Positions 1-7,928 of a DNA stretch of 64,000 bases are shown here, piece after piece. The translations under genes were made by a program, and so were the position numbers. This DNA is from Thermomicrobiales bacterium. Its GTDB lineage: Bacteria; Chloroflexota; Chloroflexia; Thermomicrobiales; UBA6265. The DNA lies in contig JAGQGU010000007.1 of NCBI GenBank assembly GCA_020432165.1, positions 1-64,000 of the forward strand, read 5' to 3'. The first letter of the stretch is position 1, and each line of letters starts with the position of its first letter. Below the pieces are notes generated by a model. It ran no database searches and was not told the DNA's origin. It was given only the letters and a program-made list of their open reading frames with translations.

Positions 1-123
1 CCCTTGACACAAGACAGTTACTACCCCGTCGCTGCGGCATCGCTATCCATTTCTCGGTACAGATGGGATAAACCGCGGGGTTGGAGATGGGATTCAACGT
101 ATCTGGCCATTGGCGTGATTACC

Positions 124-164
124 AATCGTTCGGTTGATTCCTCGCCTGCGGCGTTCGGAATGAC
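124..164 (+). repeat. Dispersed 41-bp repeat (family 2)
   Basis: The copy reads roughly AATCGTTCGGYTGATTCCTC, a variable GC core, then CGGAATGACG. The same element recurs at 20934-20979 and 48075-48115 in this orientation, and inverted at 11610-11651, 11729-11769 and 40604-40642, always between genes. Function unknown. Confidence 0.8.
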
Positions 165-1078
165 GTTGTCATCTCGCGTTAACGCAATAGACCGCCTGCA
201 TCATCGCACGTTACAGGTCGGTCTACGCTCCATTTACTCGATTGTTTGCCACGTACTCAGATTTCTGTGGCGATCCACCGAGATCGCTTGGGGCGATGCG
301 GTGGCAGTAAAGCCATTCGAGGGCGTCTATACGCATACCCTCCTTCTTACAAATGCTGCCAATTCCGAACTACTTCTTTCTTCCGTGCGTTTCCGTTTGT
401 GAGATTCAGCATCTTGGTGAGTGACAGTTCACGCATGCGCTGTTGCTCCGATTACGCGATCTATGGAATCAGCACCATCTCCTGAATGAACGCGATCTGC
501 GTTCCGCAATCTTCCCGTCGGAATCCGGATGAGGCTGGTGCCAACTGCGTGGCGAAAGTTCCGGGGTGGTTTGACGCGGTACTATCAGAGTCTTCGTCGT
601 GTTGCCCGTGCTCTTGAGGCTTGTGTCTCGCATCGCCATCTCTGTGGCGAATCGTTCCTGGCCGGGTAACCGCTTGATCGCTCTGCGATTTCTGTAGTTC
701 ACGATAGTTTCCTAGACCGATCGTGCAGAAATCTGATAGTGCTGCCGCGATGGAACATTCGTTGCGGCTGGCATCGCCGGGCATCTGACCCCCGACGCGC
801 CGAATTGGTGAGTGTTCACCATCCTGAAGAATGCTTTACCGATACCTGGCGTTATTCCTAATAGCTCGTGCTATTTCCCGAATTTCTGGTGCCCTTCCCG
901 GGCGGTGCAGGTTCGGTTCCGTTCTTCGTAGCCCCATAGTAGGCAAGGCGGCGGGTCTTGTCAATAGGTTTTTCGGCAATGTGTGCACAATCGACTGCAT
1001 GGGATTTGTGCAATTGGCTCGATTGGGAATTGGGTGGTTACCTGGCTGCCGATCGTTCCGAGTAAGTGGCCATAAGAG

Positions 1079-1305
1079 GTTGCACGGCTAAGAGTAAACC
1101 TGTCCCTCGCCAGCGGCGGGACGTCGCGGCGACCCTGCGATCTCGATCGGAGCCGCAGGGGGGCGGGTTCAAGTAGTCGTCCAACGCGAAATTCAGGAAC
1201 AGGTGGCGGAGTTGACCGCATTCGCCGGGTATAAAACCCGGCGCTACCAACCCGGGCAACTCGCGCCGCTTCGCTTGCGCGGGGCCCAGGTCTACGTTCC
1301 GGAGC
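1079..1305 (+). repeat. Long dispersed repeat, copy 1
   Basis: About 200 bp here match 23480-23665 in inverted orientation. Shared blocks include CCTCGCCAGCGGCGG, GGAACAGGTGGCGGAGTTG, a family-1 hairpin (1223-1248) and GGCCCAGGTCTACG. This copy holds about 25 bp (a GATCTCGATCGGAGCC stretch) that the other copy lacks. No open frame is conserved between the copies, so this is a non-coding repeat or a mobile-element remnant. Confidence 0.75.
1223..1248 (+). repeat. Family-1 palindrome, copy A
   Basis: Stem GCCGGGT with ACCCGGC, loop ATAAA-like, followed by the tail GCTACC. It lies inside the long repeat. Confidence 0.8.
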
Positions 1306-1371
1306 ATCACCATCGATTTTCTCAGTGCCGCTGGGGGACAGCCCCTGGGGCTATGTCCGAGAGAAGCAATA

Positions 1372-2271
1372 CTACTCGGCGGTGAGCTGATCCCAGATCC
1401 AGCGGCTGGCGCGGGCAAGACGATCGGTGGTTTCGGCGGAATCATCCTGGCCAACACTCATCATGGCGATGATGTAGTTCACCTGCGGTGAGTAGACGAT
1501 ACCGACATCATTGGCGACACCACGGATCGAACCGGTCTTGTGCGCGACTTCAATGTCCTGGTCAACCGGCAAACGCGCCGGGATGCGGGTATTGAAGTTC
1601 TGATCCTTCAGAATCTTGAGCACCCCTTCCCTGCCCTCGGCGCTCAGACCATGGCATTCATGAATCAGACGCATGAGGCGACCCATATCGGCAGGCGTGC
1701 TGACATCGTTGCGACTATCGCAGGCGAAGGCAACATTGTCTTCCGTGGCCGTTCGATGCTTGAGCACATCCTTCAGGAACTGGTAATCAACGGATGGATC
1801 CGTTGGATCGACCTCAGCCATAGCGCTGAACATCTCACGAATGGTGAGCGGAATGAAGGTGTTGTTCAGCCCCAGCTCCTGCATTGTGGCGGCCAGGGGC
1901 TCTTTACCGATGATGTCGTAGAGCAGATCGGTCGCCCAGTTATCAGACACGATGATCATCAACTCGGCGAGGTCGCGGATGGTTGGCTGCAAGCCATCAT
2001 CGAGATCCTGCAGGATACCGCTGCCCGGCACACGATTACTGTGCGAGAGCGTCATGCGATCACTCAGGTTCACCTCGCCGGCATCGGCCTGACGATAGAG
2101 TTCGTAAAGCACCGGCACCTTCAGCGTGGAAGCGGTGGGATACATTTGATCGGCGTTGTAGCTGAGGACAAGATCGGTATCCAACGAATCGACGTAGACC
2201 CCGACTGGTCCGCCGAGGCCGCCGAAGAAGTCCGCCATTGTGGCGGCAAAGCCTTGTTGCGTGAGTGTCAT
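1372..2271 (-). CDS. Class A beta-lactamase-fold serine hydrolase
   Basis: A 299-residue serine hydrolase of the beta-lactamase2 type. The three hallmark motifs are visible: STLK (S48, K51) carries the nucleophile and general base, SDN is at 109-111 and KTG at 245-247. I cannot find the ExxLN motif that true class A beta-lactamases use for deacylation, so an esterase or peptidase role is at least as likely as antibiotic resistance. No signal peptide is seen: the protein starts directly with the catalytic domain, so it should be cytoplasmic. It lies 15 bp downstream of the peptide-importer permease on the same strand and is probably its last operon gene, which suggests it acts on imported peptides or peptidoglycan fragments. 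The ribosome site (AAGAGA) is weak. Confidence 0.85.
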   Translation of the reverse strand: MTLTQQGFAATMADFFGGLGGPVGVYVDSLDTDLVLSYNADQMYPTASTLKVPVLYELYRQADAGEVNLSDRMTLSHSNRVPGSGILQDLDDGLQPTIRDLAELMIIVSDNWATDLLYDIIGKEPLAATMQELGLNNTFIPLTIREMFSAMAEVDPTDPSVDYQFLKDVLKHRTATEDNVAFACDSRNDVSTPADMGRLMRLIHECHGLSAEGREGVLKILKDQNFNTRIPARLPVDQDIEVAHKTGSIRGVANDVGIVYSPQVNYIIAMMSVGQDDSAETTDRLARASRWIWDQLTAE

Positions 2272-2286
2272 GGAATCTCTTGCTTT

Positions 2287-3168
2287 CTACTTGGTCAATC
2301 GTGGATCGAGCACATCGCGCAATCCATCTCCGAGCATATTCACACCCAGAACGAAAATGGCAATAGCCAAACCGGGAAAGATGGTTATCCAGGGAGCCTG
2401 GTACATGTACATGCGGCCGGTACTCAGAATGGCTCCCCACTCCGGTGTTGGCGGTTGCGCCCCGAGGCCGATAAAACTGAGGCCAGCGCCGGTGAGCAGG
2501 GCGCTGCCAAACCGCAAACTGCTGAGAATGATGAGCGGTGCCACGACATTCGGGAGAATGTGACGTGTCATCACTCGGCCATTCCCCACGCCAACGGAAT
2601 GAGCCGCCTCGACATAGAGCTCGCGCCGGGCCGAGAGCACGGACCCACGCACGATACGGGCGTAGGCCGGAATCGACTGGAATCCGAGCGCCAGGATGAC
2701 GGTCTGCAGACTTGGCCCCAGCATCGCGACCACAGCGATCACGAAGAGGATATCCGGGAAACTGAGCCAGATCTCCAGGATACGGCTCAGGATCGTATCC
2801 ACAAATCCGCCGTAGTAGCCACTGATAAGCCCCAGCACGATACCGCCAAGAAAGGCGACAACGACGGAGACGAGGCCGATCTGCACTGCCAGCCGACCAC
2901 CGTAGAGGATGCGGCTGAAGATATCGCGACCAAACTCATCGGTGCCAAACCAGTTTGTGCTATTGGGTGGAGAAAACCTCGCCGGAGTGTCCACCAAAAT
3001 CGGATCGTACGGGGCAAGCATGCGGCCGAATATGGCGATGAACAGCAGCAGGATCACGAGAAACGTACCCACGATACACATGGGATTCTTCCGGAACCGC
3101 CGCCAGTACATTTGGCGTGGCGAACGTGCGCCGCGCATGAGTCCGTTGGATGCAATAGCCGCGCTCAT
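2287..3168 (-). CDS. Peptide ABC transporter permease, DppC type
   Basis: Inner-membrane subunit of a dipeptide/oligopeptide/nickel importer, 293 residues. The N-terminal cytosolic stretch carries RRFRKNPMCIVGTFLV, typical of DppC/OppC, then a first membrane helix, an extracytoplasmic loop with WFGTDEFGRDIFSRI (a DppC hallmark) and about five further helices. The EAA coupling loop reads EAAHSVGVGNGRV. Its start overlaps the DppB stop by 4 bp (ATGA), implying translational coupling. No DppD or DppF ATPase is encoded nearby, so the ATPases must be supplied from another locus. Confidence 0.92.
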   Translation of the reverse strand: MSAAIASNGLMRGARSPRQMYWRRFRKNPMCIVGTFLVILLLFIAIFGRMLAPYDPILVDTPARFSPPNSTNWFGTDEFGRDIFSRILYGGRLAVQIGLVSVVVAFLGGIVLGLISGYYGGFVDTILSRILEIWLSFPDILFVIAVVAMLGPSLQTVILALGFQSIPAYARIVRGSVLSARRELYVEAAHSVGVGNGRVMTRHILPNVVAPLIILSSLRFGSALLTGAGLSFIGLGAQPPTPEWGAILSTGRMYMYQAPWITIFPGLAIAIFVLGVNMLGDGLRDVLDPRLTK

Positions 3169-4088
3169 GAGTAACGAATCCTTGGATCAACCCACGCATA
3201 GGCGATATCCACCAGCAAGTTGGAGAAGACAAAGGCCACGGTAACCAGAAGCACCGTGCCCTGCACCACCGGAAAATCGCGGAAGAGGATACTACTCACG
3301 GCAAGTTGCCCCACACCAGGCCAGCTGAAGATCGTTTCGGTGATAAAGGCCCCACCCAGTAATCCGCCAAACTGCAGACCGATGATGGTGATGACCGGCA
3401 ACAGGGCGTTCCGCAATGCATGCCTGATAACCACCCGCCTCTCCGATAGGCCCTTGGCACGGCTGGTGCGAATATAGTCCTGACCAAGCACTTCCAGCAT
3501 GGAGCTACGGGTGAGTCTGCTCTTGGTCGCGATAGCGCCCAGCGAGAGCGTGATGATGGGCATGACTGCGTGTTTCCATGAACCAGAACCCGTTACCGGT
3601 AACCAGTGCAGCTTCACGGCAAAGAGCCAGATCATCAGCAATGCCACCCAGAAACTGGGCACACTGAGACCAATGGTGGTACCGACCAACACCGCGATAT
3701 CAGTTGGTTTGCCACGCCTGACGGATGCCAGTACCCCGCTGGCTATGCCAATAGTCGAGCTGACCAGAACGGCACCGAGGGTAAGGATGAGCGTATTCGG
3801 AAAGCGTTCTCCGATTTCCGTGAGAACTTCGCGGTTGGTACGAATGCTCTTGCCGAGGCTACCTTCCGTGACAAGCCGTTCCACAAAACGCCAGTACTGG
3901 ACGTAGAAGGGATCGTTCAGTCCCAGATCTTCTCGTAATGCCTCCAGTGCTTCGGGTGAGGCATTATCACCGAGAATCATTTTGGCAGGATCGCCCGGTA
4001 CAAATTGCGTCATCGCGGCAACGGCGATCGAGACACCGATGAGCACGATAAACGACTGCAGGATACGCCTGATGATATAGGCAAGCAT
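3165..4088 (-). CDS. Peptide ABC transporter permease, DppB type
   Basis: Partner permease of 307 residues with six predicted membrane helices. The start MLAYIIRRILQSFIVLIGVS and the stretch FVPGDPAK are standard for DppB/OppB, and the coupling loop reads YIRTSRAKGLSERRV. A GGGGAT ribosome site precedes the ATG. It forms the translocation channel with the DppC-type subunit, whose start codon overlaps this stop. A terminator-like hairpin separates it from the upstream binding-protein gene, which should leave the permeases expressed below the binding protein. Confidence 0.92.
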   Translation of the reverse strand: MLAYIIRRILQSFIVLIGVSIAVAAMTQFVPGDPAKMILGDNASPEALEALREDLGLNDPFYVQYWRFVERLVTEGSLGKSIRTNREVLTEIGERFPNTLILTLGAVLVSSTIGIASGVLASVRRGKPTDIAVLVGTTIGLSVPSFWVALLMIWLFAVKLHWLPVTGSGSWKHAVMPIITLSLGAIATKSRLTRSSMLEVLGQDYIRTSRAKGLSERRVVIRHALRNALLPVITIIGLQFGGLLGGAFITETIFSWPGVGQLAVSSILFRDFPVVQGTVLLVTVAFVFSNLLVDIAYAWVDPRIRYS

Positions 4089-4106
4089 GGCTATCCCCAG
4101 TGGCAG

Positions 4107-4135
4107 AAAAGCCGGAGGGCGTGCTGCCCTCCGGC
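4107..4135 (-). terminator. Intercistronic hairpin after the binding-protein gene
   Basis: On the minus strand a perfect 10-bp stem (GCCGGAGGGC with GCCCTCCGGC, 5-nt loop) is followed by TTTT. It sits between the binding-protein stop and the DppB ribosome site. It may act as a partial terminator or 3'-end protector giving excess binding protein over permease. Confidence 0.75.
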
Positions 4136-4145
4136 CAACGAGTGG

Positions 4146-5816
4146 TTATTCCTCTACCCAGGCATCGTTCTTGAGGAAGCGCCCGGTCGGGAAGGTCTTC
4201 ATGCCCTGAATCCGCTTGTTGACGGCGGTCTTGGTGATGGGCATATAGAGAGGCACCCACGGCAGATCATGAATAATGATCTCCTGCGCCTTGTAGTAGA
4301 CCTCCATGCGCGCATCCCAATCGAGCGTCTGCTGACCTTCGACCAACAACGCATCCAGATCGGGATTGGAGTAATGAACACGGTTGGAGGACTCCATGCG
4401 GGTGGAGCTAAGGAAGATGTAGAGCACGTTCGGATCACTCCAACCCCAGCTGTACATCAGCATGTCATGCTCACCCTTGGGAGTGAAGTCCTGCAGCGCG
4501 GCCTGTTCGATCTGGTTGATGACCACATCAACACCGATCTTGCGGAGTTGCGCCTGAATCAACGTTGCGGCCTGACCATACGTCGCGGAGGTGGTGGTAT
4601 AGAGTTGCGGCTGCATCATTACACCATCTTTCTCCCGGATACCGTCGCCGCCTTCAACCCAACCAGCATCGTCCAGCAGCTTCTTGGCTGCATCCAGATC
4701 GAAGGCGGGGGTGGTGGCTTCCAGCTCGGCATTGTAGCCAGGAATCGATGGTGGCAATGGTGTTGATACCGGCTCGGCCAAACCACCCGTGAAGATCGTG
4801 TCCACAATCTCCTGGCGATCGATGGCATGGGCAATGGCTGTGCGGACGTTGACATCCTCCATCAACGGGCGCGTGCGGGTGAGTCCAAGATATCCAAGCG
4901 AGGTGTTACGGGCCTCGAAGATCTCGAAGCGATCATCGTTCTCGAAGCGCGGCAGATCGGTCGCGGAAAGATCGACGGCATCGATTTCGCCGGTCTCCAG
5001 CGAGGCGATCTGGGCAAATGGCTCCGCGATGATCTTCCACCCGAGCTCGTCAAGATATGGCCGGCCCTTGTTATCGAAGTAGGCTTCGGTGGTGGTGAAG
5101 TTATCGAACGCTGACAGGGTGACGGAGTTTCCTGTGTTCCACTCCTTGAACATGAACGCCGCACTACCAACCGGCTTGCGACCAAACTCGTCCCCGGCAG
5201 CCTCTACAGAGGACTGATTCATCATGCCGGCATAGCCATCGGCGAAGGCATTGAAGAAGGTGGCATCTGGCGTTTCAAAGGTGAAGGTAACGGTTTTCGG
5301 ATCGATCACATCCACGGTGATTGTCTGCACCGGATCGTAGATCGGGCTCTTGGTCCCGACTTCCCGCAGACGATCGATGGTGTACTTCACCGAATCGGCA
5401 TTGAACTCACTGCCGTCGTGGAAGGTGACGCCTTCACGGAGCGTAAAGGTGATCGTCAGGCTATCCTCGCTGGTCTCCCAGCTTTCGGCGAGGAGCCCCT
5501 TGTAGGTGAAATCGATGTCCTGATACATGAGCGGACTGAAGATTTCGTTGAAAACGTTCCAGGCGGTACCGTCCGATGTCAGATGCGGATCGAGTGTCTG
5601 AGGATCCTGTGTCAGAACCTCAGTGAAACTGCCGCCCTGAGTCTGCGCAGCTGCTGCCAGGCCCACGGGCACAGCGACACCAGCAGCACCCAGCACCATG
5701 GCCATAGCCCGGGGTGTGAGCCCGAGTGCGATGCCGCGCTGAATGAAGGAACGACGATCGATACTACGCGCCTGCACATCATCCAGTAATGAGCGCAACG
5801 AATCCTGCTGAGACAT
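4146..5816 (-). CDS. Peptide ABC transporter substrate-binding protein (SBP_bac_5)
   Basis: Exported solute receptor of about 556 residues for the DppBC permeases. The N-terminus carries a twin-arginine signal, DRRSFIQ (R21, R22 from the chosen start), then an Ala/Val/Gly-rich core and a VGLAAAAQTQ cleavage region with no lipobox cysteine. The mature part opens with SFTEVLTQDPQTLDPHLT, the usual beginning of family 5 binding proteins. Tat export implies folding before secretion. The ATG at 5822 lies almost on top of its AGGAG; the ATG at 5816 (residue 3 of the longer frame) has 8-nt spacing and is preferred. Ligand class (peptide, nickel or other) cannot be told from sequence alone. Confidence 0.92.
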   Translation of the reverse strand: MSQQDSLRSLLDDVQARSIDRRSFIQRGIALGLTPRAMAMVLGAAGVAVPVGLAAAAQTQGGSFTEVLTQDPQTLDPHLTSDGTAWNVFNEIFSPLMYQDIDFTYKGLLAESWETSEDSLTITFTLREGVTFHDGSEFNADSVKYTIDRLREVGTKSPIYDPVQTITVDVIDPKTVTFTFETPDATFFNAFADGYAGMMNQSSVEAAGDEFGRKPVGSAAFMFKEWNTGNSVTLSAFDNFTTTEAYFDNKGRPYLDELGWKIIAEPFAQIASLETGEIDAVDLSATDLPRFENDDRFEIFEARNTSLGYLGLTRTRPLMEDVNVRTAIAHAIDRQEIVDTIFTGGLAEPVSTPLPPSIPGYNAELEATTPAFDLDAAKKLLDDAGWVEGGDGIREKDGVMMQPQLYTTTSATYGQAATLIQAQLRKIGVDVVINQIEQAALQDFTPKGEHDMLMYSWGWSDPNVLYIFLSSTRMESSNRVHYSNPDLDALLVEGQQTLDWDARMEVYYKAQEIIIHDLPWVPLYMPITKTAVNKRIQGMKTFPTGRFLKNDAWVEE

Positions 5817-6050
5817 GATCATTTCTCCTGAATCACTACGGTTCAGATGTCCCCAAGTGGGTACATGCCATTCGTCACTGCATTGTGAGATGCCATGATG
5901 CTAGCAGGATGGAGAAATATACGGAAGACCTGGATCGGAAATAGAACTGGTCCTGGGTGCTTTCCGGAGGCGGTGTCATATTGCGGAAAATCGACGATAC
6001 ACGCCTCATCCTGCCGACTCCGCTGGTGAATGGCGAAAGGCTATCTATTC

Positions 6051-7472
6051 TTACGAGTTAATGTGGATAAACGGAATCAGCTCGGGCTCAAATGCCGCGA
6101 TATTGCGCTCGCCAAGAACATTGAGCTGGGTGATGCAATTGCGGGTTTCGCGCACGAGACGGGCAGTATCGATGCCAAGTGCCGTTGGCACAAAGTGCGC
6201 GACCTTGTCTGTACCATCCGTCAGCAGGGCGATCGCACCCTTGAAGTTGCCATTCAGGGCGTGATGAAACCCGACACCGATCTGGATGATGCCCTGATAG
6301 AGGGTACGAATGGTGGTGCGCTCGGCATGCCATTCCGCTTCGATCACCTCATGCTGCTCATAGAAGCGGCGTTGGTTAAAGAGCCGAATTCCCTCCAACA
6401 CACCGGGCGGAAGTTTGGTTGGTGCTGCCACCACACCCTTGCCTGTTGGCGAGAAGCTGAAGACGGCGCGAATAAGCGGCTCCATCGTGGTGCGAACACG
6501 GGCAGCAACCTCGCCATCGGCATCGAGACCGCCCTCAATCATCAAGGGACCTTCGAATCCGCTACCAGCAATAGCGCGGGTGATGGCTGGCCAGGGCAGA
6601 TCGCCATCGCCGGGCGGAAGGTGTCGCTGTGTCTTGTCCGCCTCGACCCAGTCGCTGACATGAACATTGACCACACGATTCCCCATGGCCGCCAACATCA
6701 TGAAGGGATTGGCGCCAGCCTCAGCAGCCTGGAAAGGATCGAAGACGAAGCCGATGGAGTCATCCTCGAACTCCGCCAATCGGCGAGCAAAGGCAGTGAC
6801 ATCACGCACATGGCCGAGCGCGCATCGTCCTACATTCTCCAGCGCCAGCGTGATTCCCTGGGACTTGCACTGGGTGGCGATTTCCTGGGTTTCTTCAATA
6901 AAGCGATCCCATCCCTCGCGGGTGGAGACATCGCGACGACTCGGACCATGCCAAACCAGGATAGAAGCTCCCATAATGCTGGCGCACTCAATGGCGCGGT
7001 ACATCATCTCCCGCCCCTCTTCGGCCCGACGTTCATAGGGAGAGAGCACCTGATGCAATTGCTCCATCGTGTGGACAGAGCGAATGGTGATACCGGCATT
7101 GCGGGCATTGGCGGCTACCAACTGCGCGAATGATGGATCGTATTCGCCGATCGTCTGCAGCATGATCTCCATCTCGGTGAAGCCGAGTGCGGCAGCGAGC
7201 GCAGGGGTATCCTCCGTGACGGTGTGCGGGAAGAATGCACCAGACGAAACTCCGAGCGTGAGCGTGTGGAGATGATCGATACCCTCAAATTCCCCCTCGA
7301 TCGGAGGCATGGCGGCATCGATACGCACAAGGCGATCGACCGATGCATCGTTAAGGAGAAGATCGGAGCGCTGCACACGATCATCCGCTATGTGATGTTC
7401 AGCACGACGTCGCTGCAGGTGCGGACCGAACGGGATCACACGGGCATCGGGTTGATCAGGTGTCCGGGTCAC
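6051..7472 (-). CDS. TIM-barrel (AP endonuclease 2 family) protein fused to DUF309
   Basis: A 473-residue two-domain protein. Residues about 60-330 are a sugar phosphate isomerase/epimerase-like TIM barrel (AP_endonuc_2), with metal-site-like stretches LVWHGPSRR, LALENVGR, GFVFDPFQA, VVNVHVSDW and MIEGGLD. Residues about 355-450 match DUF309: LFNQRRFYEQHEVIEAEWHA, then LYQGIIQIGVGFHHALNGN, where the HE pair is the family signature. The two domains are normally separate proteins. It starts at GTG with a good AGGAAGGAG 7 nt upstream, and the start codon overlaps the stop of the preceding small frame (GTGA), implying coupling. The substrate is unknown. An N-terminal extension of about 55 residues before the barrel is unexplained. 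Confidence 0.8.
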   Translation of the reverse strand: MTRTPDQPDARVIPFGPHLQRRRAEHHIADDRVQRSDLLLNDASVDRLVRIDAAMPPIEGEFEGIDHLHTLTLGVSSGAFFPHTVTEDTPALAAALGFTEMEIMLQTIGEYDPSFAQLVAANARNAGITIRSVHTMEQLHQVLSPYERRAEEGREMMYRAIECASIMGASILVWHGPSRRDVSTREGWDRFIEETQEIATQCKSQGITLALENVGRCALGHVRDVTAFARRLAEFEDDSIGFVFDPFQAAEAGANPFMMLAAMGNRVVNVHVSDWVEADKTQRHLPPGDGDLPWPAITRAIAGSGFEGPLMIEGGLDADGEVAARVRTTMEPLIRAVFSFSPTGKGVVAAPTKLPPGVLEGIRLFNQRRFYEQHEVIEAEWHAERTTIRTLYQGIIQIGVGFHHALNGNFKGAIALLTDGTDKVAHFVPTALGIDTARLVRETRNCITQLNVLGERNIAAFEPELIPFIHINS

Positions 7473-7672
7473 GCGCGCTCCTTCCTGTCGCTATCACCGA
7501 ACGATTCGTGCGCTCGGAACGTCATCACCAAGTCCAAGAAGAGCGAGATACGCTCATGGCGTATCTCGCCATCCATTACGTCATCGTGTGCGGCGAGAAC
7601 GATCGCATCCAGCAGATGCTTCTCGCTGGTTCAGCCATGCGCATTGATCTCGCACTCTCTGCACACGATCAC
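7469..7672 (-). CDS. Candidate small selenoprotein, or small gene broken by TGA
   Basis: Reading from GTG at 7672 gives a 67-codon frame with one internal TGA (codon 14, 7631-7633). Before the TGA it has two cysteines (VIVCRECEINAHG); after it, TSEKHLLDAIVLAAHDDV and an amphipathic tail ending RKERA. Codon choice on both sides resembles neighbouring genes, with mostly G or C in third position. Its final stop overlaps the GTG of the TIM-barrel gene, and GGAGGAG lies upstream of the start. A hairpin with bacterial SECIS-like geometry begins just after the TGA (next entry). Options are selenocysteine at position 14, a nonsense mutation (for example from TGG), or chance. No family is recognised; the CxxC suggests a redox or metal role. 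Confidence 0.4.
7593..7626 (-). promoter_or_regulatory. SECIS-like hairpin downstream of in-frame TGA
   Basis: On the minus strand, starting 4 nt after the TGA, a 7-bp stem (GCGAGAA with TTCTCGC) carries a 5-bp upper stem (GCATC with GATGC), a 5-nt bulge on the 3' side and the apical loop TGCTG. The loop begins 16 nt after the TGA and has G in its second position. That fits the general description of bacterial SECIS elements (short stem-loop, G among the first loop bases, loop about 16-37 nt from the UGA). The bulge is on the unusual side, so this remains a candidate. Confidence 0.35.
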
Positions 7673-7928
7673 GTACTCCCCGACTCCTCCGGGTATGCGA
7701 ACCCCCTCAGTGGTTCATACCGATGCTACCACTCGCGCTACCATATGCGCAGATGTTCCAGAAGGTCACAGGGTTACGATATCTTCGTTTCGCAGCAGAG
7801 GGTACGAACAGTGTATCCTGATTACCTGCAACCATCGGGAATTTCCCCGCTGGAGGTTACGGTTTTTCCGTCGCGCAGTCTGCAAAATGCTGGACGCGCC
7901 TAACGTACAAAGAACACTGATTACGCTC

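Larger units (their letters stand above)
1..1371. other. Gene-free stretch with repeats
   Basis: I see no convincing gene in these 1.37 kb. The open frames present (for example 4-402 plus and 461-784 minus) have low-complexity, arginine- and serine-rich translations with no recognisable domain, and one of them simply translates an intergenic repeat. What can be supported are a 41-bp dispersed repeat at 124-164 and a repeat of about 200 bp at 1079-1305. No tRNA arm pattern was seen. Confidence 0.6.

Noticed and set aside
4-402. 132-residue open frame at the window start
   Set aside because: Its middle simply translates a family-2 repeat and no domain or codon pattern supports it.
461-784. 107-residue minus-strand frame
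   Set aside because: The composition is polar and irregular, with no ribosome site and no recognisable domain.
1540-3174. 544-residue plus-strand frame across the hydrolase and permease genes
   Set aside because: Antisense shadow spanning two well-supported genes.
7224-7928. Upstream extension of the smc frame by 235 codons
   Set aside because: It is the antisense shadow of the TIM-barrel gene and the small TGA-containing frame; SMC proteins start within about 20 residues of LTRLEMHGFKSF.
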